A DNA stretch of 7,265 bases from an uncultured Collinsella sp. (GCA_902475865.1 CABSBK010000051.1:1-7265), one strand, 5' to 3'; shown: positions 1-5,976, counted from the stretch's first letter. Numbers and translations: made by a program. Notes: generated from the letters alone by a model not told the origin.

Positions 1-2
1 GA

Positions 3-37
3 AAAGCCTCCGCAGCCCGTGTGGCTGCGGAGGCTTT
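3..37. terminator. strong intrinsic terminator hairpin, possibly bidirectional
   Basis: Positions 3-17 (AAAGCCTCCGCAGCC) pair perfectly with 23-37 across a 5-nt loop, giving a GC-rich 15-bp stem. Read on the minus strand the stem ends in CTTTTC. Read on the plus strand it ends in CTTTATT. It lies 125 bp beyond the stop of the minus-strand exporter gene with no gene between, so it is the likely end of the MarR-ABC operon. It could also serve a convergent gene to the left of the window. The U-tracts are short, and the minus-side tract runs off the window edge. Confidence 0.75.
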
Positions 38-77
38 ATTCGTTGCGGCGCATTGTGTTTGGGTCGCTGAGATGAGT

Positions 78-142
78 CGATTTGCCCCGAAAGAGGAGGG
101 CATTGACCTTAGGGTCATGCCCGGCGAATGAGCGGCAAATCG
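78..142 (-). repeat. structured dispersed element, copy A (65 nt, nested stems)
   Basis: Outer arms CGATTTGCC (78-86) and GGCAAATCG (134-142) are perfect 9-bp complements. Inside, on the minus strand, a hairpin pairs GGGCAT (122-117) with ATGCCC (103-98) and GACC with GGTC, with a CTAA loop and one bulged base. The polypyrimidine TCCTCTTTC (97-89) follows. The outer and inner stems are separated by 11 nt on each side. The same architecture, with the same linker and compensated base changes, recurs at 4542-4608 on the plus strand. It starts 20 nt past the stop of the exporter gene, before the terminator at 3-37. Whether it acts as RNA (3' UTR structure, small RNA) or as a DNA repeat cannot be told from the sequence. 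Confidence 0.7.
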
Positions 143-161
143 GCCGTCTCGGCGGGCCGAA

Positions 162-2081
162 CTACTCCAGCTCAAACGCTCCGGTATAGAGCTGGTAGTA
201 ATACCCGCGCTTGGCGATCAGCTCATCGTGGTTGCCGCGCTCGATGATGCGGCCGTGGTCCAGGCAGATGATCGCGTCGGAGTTGCGCACGGTGGACAGG
301 CGGTGCGCGATGACAAACGTCGTACGGCCCTCCATGAGCTTATCCATGCCCGCCTGCACGATGGCCTCGGTGCGGGTATCAATGCTCGACGTGGCCTCGT
401 CCAGAATCATTGCCGGCGGATCGGCGACGGCGGCGCGTGCGATCGAGATCAGCTGGCGCTGACCCTGCGACAGCTGCGCGCCGTTGCCGGTGAGCATGGT
501 GTTGTAGCCGTCGGGCAGGCGGGTGATAAAGTCGTCCGCACCGGCGAGCTTGGCCGCCGCGATGCACTCCTCGTCGGTGGCGTCCAGGTTGCCGTAGCGG
601 ATGTTATCCATCACGGTGCCGGTGAACAGGTTCACGTCCTGCAGCACGACGCCCAGCGAGCGGCGCAGATCGGCCTTGCGGATCTTGTTGACGTTGATGC
701 CGTCGTAGCGGATCTTGCCGTCGGCGATGTCATAGAAGCGGTTGATGAGGTTGGTGATGGTCGTCTTACCGGCGCCGGTGGCGCCGACAAACGCGACCTT
801 CTGACCCGGCTTGGCAAACACGGACACGCCGTGCAGCACCTCGTGGTCGGGCGTGTAGCCAAAGTCGACGTTGTCCATGACCAGGTCGCCGCGCAGCGGT
901 ACGTACTCGATCTCGCCGGTTGCGCGGTGCGGATGTTTCCATGCCCACATGCCGGTGTGGTGGTCGGCCTCCTCGAACTCCCAGGTCTCGGGGTTCACCT
1001 GCGCGTTGACGAGCGTCACGTAGCCTTCGTCAGCCTCGGGCTCCTCGTCGATGAGCTCAAAGATACGGTCGGCGCCAGCGAGGCCCATGACCACGGCGTT
1101 GATCTGCTGCGAGATCTGGCCGATCTGTCCGCAGAACTGCTTGGTCATGTTAAGGAACGGCACTACGACGGCGATGGACAGCGCCATGCCCGAGATGCTC
1201 AGGTTGGGCACGCCCAGCGCCAGGAAAATGCCGCCGGCCAGTGCGACCAGCACGTAGAGCAGGTTGCCCAGGTTCATAAGGATGGGCATGAGGATGTTGG
1301 CGTACATGTTGGCCTTCTGCGAGACCTCGAAGAGCTTTTCGTTGCGCTCGTCAAAATCGGCCTCGGCGGCAGACTCGTGGCAGAATGCCTTGACGACCTT
1401 CTGGCCGTTCATGACTTCCTCGATATGGCCCTCGACCACGCCGAGCTCGGTCTGCTGCGCAATAAAGAAACGCGCGGAGTTGGAGCCGAGCAGCTTGGTC
1501 ATAAAGGTCATAAAGGCGACGCCTGCCACAATGACCAGGCACATCCAAACGCTGTAGTACAGCATGATAAAGAACACCGTGACGATGACGATGGTCGTCA
1601 TGAGCAGGTTGGGCAGCGACTGGCTGATCATCTGGCGCAGCGTGTCGATGTCGTTGGTGTAGTGGCTCATGATGTCGCCGCGCTGGTGCGTGTCGAAGTA
1701 GCGAATCGGCAGGTCCTGCATGCGGTTGAACATCTTCTCGCGCAGCTTCTCCAGCGAGCCCTGCGTGACGATGGCCATGGCGCGGTTCCAGAACAGCGAG
1801 GACAGGATGCCGACGCCGTAGATGCAGGCGAGGGTGGTCACGAGCTGTGCGATCTTGGGCTGTGCGGCTTCCCAATCGCCCGACTGCCACGATTCGCTAA
1901 TAATCTGCAGGGCGCTCTGAAGGAAGGTCGCGCCGATGGAGTTGATGATGGCGCAGAGTACCACGCCGACGACGACGAGGGGCAAAAGCACGGGGTAGAA
2001 GCCAAAGAGCGTCTTGATGAGGCGCGACATGGTGCCACCCTTGCGGTTGAGCGCGCGCTCGGCGGTCGTTGCCTTACTCAT
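162..2081 (-). CDS. ABC exporter half-transporter, catalytically intact subunit (LmrD/BmrD/TM288 type)
   Basis: This 639-aa protein has an N-terminal six-helix membrane domain (roughly residues 28-335) and a C-terminal nucleotide-binding domain (about 395-639). Visible motifs are A-loop Y409, Walker A GATGAGKT at 433-440, Q-loop Q481, signature LSQGQ at 537-541 (not the canonical LSGGQ), Walker B AMILDE ending in catalytic E562, D-loop SSID at 565-568 and H-loop H593. A His/Trp-rich linker at about 353-395 (TGMWAWKHPH) joins the domains; from memory it is shared by Firmicutes relatives. The gene overlaps the upstream ABC gene by 8 bp (ATGAGTAA), with Shine-Dalgarno AAGGAGG at 2096-2090, 8 nt before the ATG, which supports this start; Met18 is a less likely alternative. 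It should pair with the product of 2074-3888 in the inner membrane to export hydrophobic compounds using ATP. It supplies the intact Walker B and H-loop of the working site. The substrate is unknown; drug or antimicrobial efflux is an inference from the MarR context. Confidence 0.95.
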   Translation of the reverse strand: MSKATTAERALNRKGGTMSRLIKTLFGFYPVLLPLVVVGVVLCAIINSIGATFLQSALQIISESWQSGDWEAAQPKIAQLVTTLACIYGVGILSSLFWNRAMAIVTQGSLEKLREKMFNRMQDLPIRYFDTHQRGDIMSHYTNDIDTLRQMISQSLPNLLMTTIVIVTVFFIMLYYSVWMCLVIVAGVAFMTFMTKLLGSNSARFFIAQQTELGVVEGHIEEVMNGQKVVKAFCHESAAEADFDERNEKLFEVSQKANMYANILMPILMNLGNLLYVLVALAGGIFLALGVPNLSISGMALSIAVVVPFLNMTKQFCGQIGQISQQINAVVMGLAGADRIFELIDEEPEADEGYVTLVNAQVNPETWEFEEADHHTGMWAWKHPHRATGEIEYVPLRGDLVMDNVDFGYTPDHEVLHGVSVFAKPGQKVAFVGATGAGKTTITNLINRFYDIADGKIRYDGINVNKIRKADLRRSLGVVLQDVNLFTGTVMDNIRYGNLDATDEECIAAAKLAGADDFITRLPDGYNTMLTGNGAQLSQGQRQLISIARAAVADPPAMILDEATSSIDTRTEAIVQAGMDKLMEGRTTFVIAHRLSTVRNSDAIICLDHGRIIERGNHDELIAKRGYYYQLYTGAFELE

Positions 2082-3888
2082 GTGCCTCGCCTCCTTCCTG
2101 GGTCTGAGCTTGCGTTGCGGATGCCTCGGTGTCGGCCTCGACGGCCCCTTCGCCCTCGGCAGACATCTTGTTTTGCGAGGTGAAGGTCTCGCGGTAGATC
2201 TCGCTCGTCTTAAGCAGCTCGTCGTGGTTACCGATCTGCGCGATGCGGCCGCCCTCCATGACGATGATGCGGTCTGCGTCCTGCACGGAGCTGATGCGCT
2301 GGGCGATGATGAGCTTGGTCGTGTTGGGCAGATAGCTTGCCAGTCCTGCGCGAATCTTGGCGTCGGTCTTGGTGTCGACGGCGCTGGTGGAGTCGTCCAG
2401 GATCAAGATCTTGGGACGACGCAGCAGGGCACGCGCGATGCACAGGCGCTGCTTCTGACCGCCGGAAACATTGGAGCCGCCCTGTTCGATCCAAGTGTCA
2501 TAGCCCTTGGGGAAGCCGTCGACAAACTCGTCGGCGCAGGCCAGATGCGCTGCCTCGCGGACTTCCTCGTCGGTGGCGTTCGGGTCGCCCCAGCGCAGAT
2601 TCTCGGCAATGGTGCCGCTAAACAGCACGTTTTTCTGCAATACCATGGCCACTTGATGGCGCAGAGCATCCAAGTCGTAGTCGCGCACATCCACGCCGCC
2701 CACGCGCACGGTGCCCTCGGTGGTGTCGTACAGACGGGCGATGAGGTTTACGAGCGTGGACTTGGCCGAGCCGGTACCGCCGATGATGCCGATGGTCTCG
2801 CCGCTCTTAATGTGCAGGTCGATATTGTCGAGCGCCTGGCGCTTCGCATGCGCGGAGTACTTAAAGTTCACGTGGTCAAAGTCGATGGAGCCGTCGGCGA
2901 CCTCGAGTACGGGCTCGGCGGGATCGGCGATCGTGGGCTCGGCGGCCAGCACCTCGGTGATGCGGTGAGCCGATTCGTCGGCCATGGTCACCATGACAAA
3001 GATCATCGACAGCTGCATCAGGCTCATGAGGATCTGGAAACCATAGGTAAAGATCGAGGAGAGCTGGCCCACGTCGAACAGCGTGCCCTGGCTCGTGATG
3101 ATGAGCTTGGAGCCCAGGTAGATGATGACGACAAACGCGCCGTTGACACAGATGTTCATCATGGGGTTGTTAAAGGCGAGCAGCTTCTCGGCGCGGGTGA
3201 AGTCCATCTGGACGTCGCGCGCGGCGGTCGCGAACTTCTCCTTCTCAAAGTCTTCGCGCACGTAGCTCTTGACCACGCGCATGCCGGTGACGTTTTCCTC
3301 GACGGACTCGTTAAGGGCGTCGTACTTGTGGAACACGCGCGAGAAGATGGGGCGCACCTTAAAGATGATAAAGAACAGCCCAAAGCCCAGCAGCGGAATG
3401 ATGACCAGGTAGACCATGGCAACGCTGCCGCCCATGATAAACGCCATGGTAAAGGCGAAGATCAATACCAGCGGCGCGCGCACGGCGATACGGATGATCA
3501 TCATAAAGGCCTGCTGCACGTTGTTGATATCGGTGGTCAGGCGCGTGACGAGCGAGGAGCTCGAGAACTCATCGATGTTGGCAAAGCTGAACGTCTGGAT
3601 CTTGTAGAACAGGTCGTGACGCAGGTTCTTGGCGAAGCCGCAGCTCGCATGGCTGCAGGTGACGCCGGCGGCGGCACCAAAAGCAAGCGATGTCAGCGCG
3701 ATGAGCACCAAAAAGCCCGCGGTGGGAAGCATCTCGGCTACGGTGGCGCCGTCTTTGATGGCGTCGATCAGGTTGGCGGTGATAAATGGAATCAGCATCT
3801 CGCAGAGCACCTCGCCAAGCACGAGCAACGGCGTGGCAACGGTGACTTTCATATAGTCGCGGATGCTGCCCATGAGGGTTTTAATCAT
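2074..3888 (-). CDS. ABC exporter half-transporter, degenerate-site subunit (LmrC/BmrC/TM287 type)
   Basis: This 604-aa protein has membrane helices at roughly residues 15-40, 55-77, 130-152, 155-178, 243-262 and 280-302, followed by a nucleotide-binding domain (about 333-570). Motifs are A-loop Y344, Walker A GGTGSAKS at 370-377 (third Gly replaced by Ala375), Q418, a canonical VSGGQ signature at 474-478, and Walker B ILILDD. The catalytic Glu is replaced by D499 and the H-loop His by Q530. These losses are usual for the non-hydrolysing half of heterodimeric exporters such as LmrCD, BmrCD and TM287/288. Its intact signature completes the partner's active site. The tail (573-604) is an Ala/Glu/Gln-rich acidic extension that looks disordered. 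The start overlaps the MarR stop by 8 bp (ATGATTAA), with Shine-Dalgarno GGGAGG at 3900-3895, 6 nt away, indicating translational coupling. It works with the 162-2081 product; the substrate is unknown. Confidence 0.95.
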   Translation of the reverse strand: MIKTLMGSIRDYMKVTVATPLLVLGEVLCEMLIPFITANLIDAIKDGATVAEMLPTAGFLVLIALTSLAFGAAAGVTCSHASCGFAKNLRHDLFYKIQTFSFANIDEFSSSSLVTRLTTDINNVQQAFMMIIRIAVRAPLVLIFAFTMAFIMGGSVAMVYLVIIPLLGFGLFFIIFKVRPIFSRVFHKYDALNESVEENVTGMRVVKSYVREDFEKEKFATAARDVQMDFTRAEKLLAFNNPMMNICVNGAFVVIIYLGSKLIITSQGTLFDVGQLSSIFTYGFQILMSLMQLSMIFVMVTMADESAHRITEVLAAEPTIADPAEPVLEVADGSIDFDHVNFKYSAHAKRQALDNIDLHIKSGETIGIIGGTGSAKSTLVNLIARLYDTTEGTVRVGGVDVRDYDLDALRHQVAMVLQKNVLFSGTIAENLRWGDPNATDEEVREAAHLACADEFVDGFPKGYDTWIEQGGSNVSGGQKQRLCIARALLRRPKILILDDSTSAVDTKTDAKIRAGLASYLPNTTKLIIAQRISSVQDADRIIVMEGGRIAQIGNHDELLKTSEIYRETFTSQNKMSAEGEGAVEADTEASATQAQTQEGGEAHE

Positions 3889-4384
3889 CCAGTTCCTCCC
3901 AGGTTACACGGATTTTCTCGAGCATTTCGGCGAGGTCCTCGCGCTCGTCGTGGGTGAGCGCGCTAAAGGCCTGCTCTCTAAAGCGAATGCGGGCTGCCTG
4001 CTCAACGCGGGCCTTTTCCCATCCCGCTTCGGTTAGGCGTATGGTGAGTTGCCGGCGGTCTTTGGGATTGCGACTGCGTTCGATGATGCCGCCCATTTCG
4101 AGCTTGGATAGGATCTCGGAAAGGGACCCCGGCTTGAGGTCGAAGTGCATGCCGAGTTCCTGTTGGGAAAGCTCGCCGGTGGGCTGCTTAGCGAGCAGGC
4201 AGACGATGGGCGCCTTGACGGACACGCCTCCGCCATGAAAGTGCATGTAATGGCCGCAAAATCCCAAGCCGCTCAGGATGCGCTTGGCGAGTTTGTCCTC
4301 GGCGCTGACCGCTTCGGGTATGTCTACCGGTTGCGACGGGTCACCGCCGGGCTCATGCGGAAGGACGAGTGGTTCAACACACAT
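3881..4384 (-). CDS. MarR-family transcriptional regulator of the ABC exporter operon
   Basis: This 167-aa protein is slightly longer than typical MarR proteins (about 140-150 aa) because of a roughly 30-residue Pro/Glu-rich N-terminus. The winged helix-turn-helix spans about 70-118: the helices around ELSQQELGMHFDLKPGSLSE, then a wing bearing the family hallmark NPKDRR (106-111) and the LTEAG end. A C-terminal helix (about 122-165) should complete the dimer interface. A Cys/His cluster, CGHYMHFH at 43-50, precedes the first domain helix, and C62 lies in it. The ATG at 4384 is the only sensible start: an in-frame TAA lies upstream without an intervening start codon, and AAAGGAG (4403-4397) sits 12 nt before it, a rather long spacing. 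It heads the operon, and an inverted repeat overlaps its promoter, so it probably represses itself and the exporter until a ligand binds, as MarR-type SatR is thought to do for SatAB in Streptococcus suis. The ligand is unknown. Confidence 0.93.
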   Translation of the reverse strand: MCVEPLVLPHEPGGDPSQPVDIPEAVSAEDKLAKRILSGLGFCGHYMHFHGGGVSVKAPIVCLLAKQPTGELSQQELGMHFDLKPGSLSEILSKLEMGGIIERSRNPKDRRQLTIRLTEAGWEKARVEQAARIRFREQAFSALTHDEREDLAEMLEKIRVTWEELDD

Positions 4385-4405
4385 ATCTAAGCTTCGCTCC
4401 TTTCT

Positions 4406-4441
4406 TTAGTTAGGTAGAGGGATTGTTTTGTGCCTAACTAA
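4406..4441. promoter_or_regulatory. candidate MarR operator (perfect 9-bp inverted repeat)
   Basis: TTAGTTAGG at 4406-4414 and CCTAACTAA at 4433-4441 are exact inverted copies separated by 18 bp. The arms extend imperfectly outward: after 3-4 unmatched bases both continue as AGGAGC (4445-4450 on plus, 4401-4396 on minus), although the left extension is also the MarR ribosome binding site. The right arm overlaps the -10 box of the minus-strand promoter by two bases and covers the expected transcription start. The spacing of about 27 bp between arm centres is wider than a single MarR dimer usually contacts, so two dimers or cooperative binding is possible. The regulator identity is inferred from the adjacent marR gene. 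Confidence 0.65.
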
Positions 4442-4468
4442 TCTAGGAGCATGAGAAATCAATGTCAA
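4440..4468 (-). promoter_or_regulatory. sigma70-type promoter of the marR-ABC operon
   Basis: On the minus strand a perfect -35 hexamer TTGACA (4468-4463) is followed by exactly 17 bp and a -10 hexamer TAGATT (4445-4440), which matches TATAAT at four of six positions. Transcription would start near 4433, giving a 5' leader of about 50 nt before the MarR ATG at 4384. The -10 box and start point are embedded in the inverted repeat at 4406-4441, so bound repressor would block polymerase directly. Confidence 0.75.
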
Positions 4469-4486
4469 GGTACCAAACTTATTAAG

Positions 4487-4512
4487 TTGCGGCGTTTTAC
4501 CAAACGCCGTAA
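4487..4512. repeat. inverted repeat / hairpin
   Basis: GGCGTTT (4491-4497) and AAACGCC (4502-4508) pair around a TACC loop. The stem extends outward through C-G, one G-T wobble and two T-A pairs, to 11 bp in total. Neither side is followed by a T-tract, so it does not look like an ordinary intrinsic terminator. It lies just upstream of the marR promoter -35 box on one side and 29 bp before structured element copy B on the other. Confidence 0.55.
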
Positions 4513-4541
4513 CCGCTCGACGCTGCAAACGTTCCTAAGCG

Positions 4542-4608
4542 GCAATCTGGCGTTCAATCGTCGGGCATGGCCACAAGGCCTATGCCCTCCTCTTTCACGC
4601 CACCTTGC
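4542..4608 (+). repeat. structured dispersed element, copy B (67 nt, nested stems)
   Basis: The inner hairpin pairs GGGCAT (4563-4568) with ATGCCC (4582-4587) and GGCC (4569-4572) with GGCC (4577-4580), with an ACAA loop and a bulged T4581. The polypyrimidine TCCTCTTTC (4588-4596) follows. The outer stem pairs TGGCG (4548-4552) with CGCCA (4598-4602), then continues beyond a 2x2 internal loop as GCAA (4542-4545) with TTGC (4605-4608). Over the inner hairpin plus linker, 29 of 34 positions match copy A at 78-142. The differences fall in the loop, the bulge, or one compensated base pair (A-T versus G-C). The outer stem also shows a C-G to G-C swap. It points the same way as the kinase gene and ends 213 bp before its ATG. 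It may be a leader RNA, a small RNA or a palindromic repeat. Confidence 0.7.
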
Positions 4609-4765
4609 TCGCCTAGGAGCGTTTTCGCTGTCCATCCTCTATCTGCAGCATTGCTCTTGTGCCAATGGTCCGTGGGAGACGGAGGAAAAGGGATCATTTT
4701 CCGTAACCTTCCCGCAACAATTTGCCCGTCGCGCCGCTCGCCTCCGCTCGCAACGCCCCCTGCGC

Positions 4766-4771
4766 TACACT
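4766..4771 (+). promoter_or_regulatory. weak candidate -10 box for the kinase operon
   Basis: TACACT matches TATAAT at four of six positions and would give a leader of about 40 nt before the ATG at 4822. No good -35 hexamer sits 16-18 bp upstream (TCCGCT at 17 bp), so this call rests on position and one weak box only. Confidence 0.25.
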
Positions 4772-4821
4772 TATTCGCACTATGGCGCCGTCGCGCCGCG
4801 CCCGACCCAAGGGGGACACTC

Positions 4822-5646
4822 ATGAAGAACACTCAGCTGCTGCTGATCAACGATATGTGCGGTTACGGCAAGGTCGCGCTTTCTGCCATGCTGCCGGTGC
4901 TGTCGCACATGGGCTATCGCATCCACAACCTGCCGACGGCCCTCGTTTCCGATACGCTCAACTACCCCAAGTTCTACATCCACGACACCACGGAGTATGT
5001 CCGCCAGAGCCTCGCCATCTGGGAGGAACTCGGCTTTGAATTCGACGCCATCTTGACCGGCTTTATCGTGACCGAGGAAGAGGCACGCATCATCTCGGAC
5101 TTTTGCCACCGCCGCGCGCAAAAGGGCACCAAGGTGTTCGTCGACCCCATCATGGCCGACAACGGCAGGCTCTACGCTGGCGTGCCCGAGTCGACCATCG
5201 GCCTTATGCGCAGCCTGGTCGAGTGCGCCGACTACGCGGTGCCCAACTATACCGAGGCGTGTCTGCTCACCGATACGCCTATGGCCGAGCAGATTACGGC
5301 CGACGAGGCTCGTACGCTCGTGGATGCCATGCTCGCGCTGGGCGCCAAGTCGGTGGTCATCACGAGCGCAAAGGTCGACGGGGCGAGTGCCGTTATCGGC
5401 TACGACCATGTGGCGGGAGAGTACTTTACGATTCCCTTTGAGCTGATTCCGGTGTATTTCCCGGGCACGGGCGATACGTTCTCGTCGGTGCTTGTGGGTC
5501 GCGTTATGGCCGGCTGGAGCCTGCAACGTGCGACGACCGACGCTATGCGTGTGGTGGCCGAGCTTATCGAGCGCAATGCCGACCAAGAGGACAAGTCGGC
5601 CGGCCTTCCCATCGAGGCCTGCCTGGATGTGATCGACCATGAGTAA
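4822..5646 (+). CDS. pdxK: pyridoxal/pyridoxamine kinase-like protein (ribokinase fold, vitamin B6 salvage)
   Basis: This 274-aa protein has the ribokinase-like fold of the PdxK/PdxY/ThiD group. Such enzymes phosphorylate pyridoxal, pyridoxamine or pyridoxine at the 5' position with ATP in the cytoplasm, feeding PLP salvage. Visible features are an N-terminal strand and glycine loop (NDMCGYGKVAL, 10-20), LPTALVS (37-43), VDPIMADNG (107-115) corresponding to the family's DPVMGDNG, PNYTEA (141-146), and the anion-hole/catalytic GTGD motif (215-218) with presumed base D218. The length is normal for the family. The segment after LPTA reads SDTLNYPKF where classical kinases have SxHTGGF, so the substrate preference is uncertain and the symbol is tentative. 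I chose the ATG at 4822 because AAGGGGGA lies 5 nt upstream and the family's N-terminus begins there; the frame stays open further upstream but without family similarity. It overlaps the next gene by 8 bp (ATGAGTAA). Confidence 0.85.
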   Translation: MKNTQLLLINDMCGYGKVALSAMLPVLSHMGYRIHNLPTALVSDTLNYPKFYIHDTTEYVRQSLAIWEELGFEFDAILTGFIVTEEEARIISDFCHRRAQKGTKVFVDPIMADNGRLYAGVPESTIGLMRSLVECADYAVPNYTEACLLTDTPMAEQITADEARTLVDAMLALGAKSVVITSAKVDGASAVIGYDHVAGEYFTIPFELIPVYFPGTGDTFSSVLVGRVMAGWSLQRATTDAMRVVAELIERNADQEDKSAGLPIEACLDVIDHE

Positions 5647-5968
5647 CGCCGGCGAGGGCGGCGTCAAGCCTGCGGGCGAGAGCAAGCCGTTCGGTGCGCC
5701 GCGGGGCAAGCGTCCGCATATCCGCGTGAGCTGCGTGGACCAGCTGGGTGCGTGTCGCTGCCACCATGGTCATAAGCCGGGCGATGTCTTTGACTTCGAC
5801 CGAGACCGCGGCAAGATGTGCGCCATGGCCTGCCATGTGGGCTTTCCCTATATCGATATCCTGCGCTACGGCGGAACCGTGCCTGGCAACGAGCCCGGTA
5901 CGGCAAAGTTCTGCTGCCCCGAGGTCGATACGCTGAACGTTTGGCTTGCCGAGGTCGTCGACGAGTAG
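5639..5968 (+). CDS. TIGR04076-like small Cys/His-rich protein, function unknown
   Basis: This 109-aa cytoplasmic protein has no signal peptide or membrane segment. The first 25 or so residues are Gly/Pro/Lys-rich and probably disordered. The rest resembles, from memory, the TIGR04076 family: a strand (IRVSCVDQLGAC), a Cys/His cluster CRCHHGHKPGD (39-49), CAMACHVGFPY (61-71), DILRYGG, and a closing FCCPEVD (91-97). Candidate metal or cofactor ligands are C32, C39, C41, H42, H43, H45, C61, C65, H66, C92 and C93. Its ATG lies inside the end of the kinase gene and has only a weak Shine-Dalgarno sequence, so translation is probably coupled to the kinase. The tight linkage suggests a related job, perhaps in cofactor handling, but that is inference; the biochemical role of the family is not known to me. 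Confidence 0.8.
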   Translation: MSNAGEGGVKPAGESKPFGAPRGKRPHIRVSCVDQLGACRCHHGHKPGDVFDFDRDRGKMCAMACHVGFPYIDILRYGGTVPGNEPGTAKFCCPEVDTLNVWLAEVVDE

Positions 5969-5976
5969 CTGAGCGC

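Larger units (their letters stand above)
4469..4821. other. 353-bp intergenic region between divergent operons
   Basis: I see no convincing gene here. It contains a hairpin at 4487-4512, structured element copy B at 4542-4608, and two small adjoining hairpins. The first of these pairs TCCGT 4669-4673 with ACGGA 4679-4683. The second pairs GGAAAA 4684-4689 with TTTTCC 4697-4702. The base ACGG (4679-4682) could instead pair with CCGT (4701-4704), making the two alternatives exclusive. A weak -10-like TACACT lies at 4766-4771. The last 60 bp before the kinase ATG are very GC-rich, with several GCGCCG runs. Open frames through this region lack plausible ribosome binding sites and recognisable protein features. 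Confidence 0.6.

Noticed and set aside
228..2183. 651-codon open frame on the plus strand, antisense to the exporter subunit gene
   Set aside because: Its His/Asp/Val/Gln-rich, domainless translation is typical of the antisense of a GC3-biased gene, and the minus strand encodes a textbook ABC exporter.
2014..3957. 647-codon open frame on the plus strand, antisense to the second exporter gene
   Set aside because: Same reasoning: shadow composition, no recognisable motif, and a clear gene with all ABC motifs on the other strand.
4567..4821. 85-residue N-terminal extension of the kinase frame starting at ATG 4567
   Set aside because: No ribosome binding site at 4567, the start lies inside the structured element's hairpin, and the family N-terminus begins at 4822, which has a good ribosome binding site.
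4451..4825. 124-codon plus-strand open frame in the intergenic region, with AGGAG one base before its ATG
   Set aside because: The Shine-Dalgarno spacing is too short, the translation is Arg/Leu-rich without domain signals, and it runs through the structured elements and the kinase start.
4554..4832. 92-codon minus-strand open frame over the kinase start
   Set aside because: No convincing ribosome binding site or domain; it would end inside element copy B and overlaps the kinase start antisense.
4780..5709. 309-codon minus-strand open frame across the kinase gene
   Set aside because: Longer than the kinase itself, but low-complexity antisense sequence with no family features; the plus frame carries GTGD, PNYTEA and DPIMADNG motifs.
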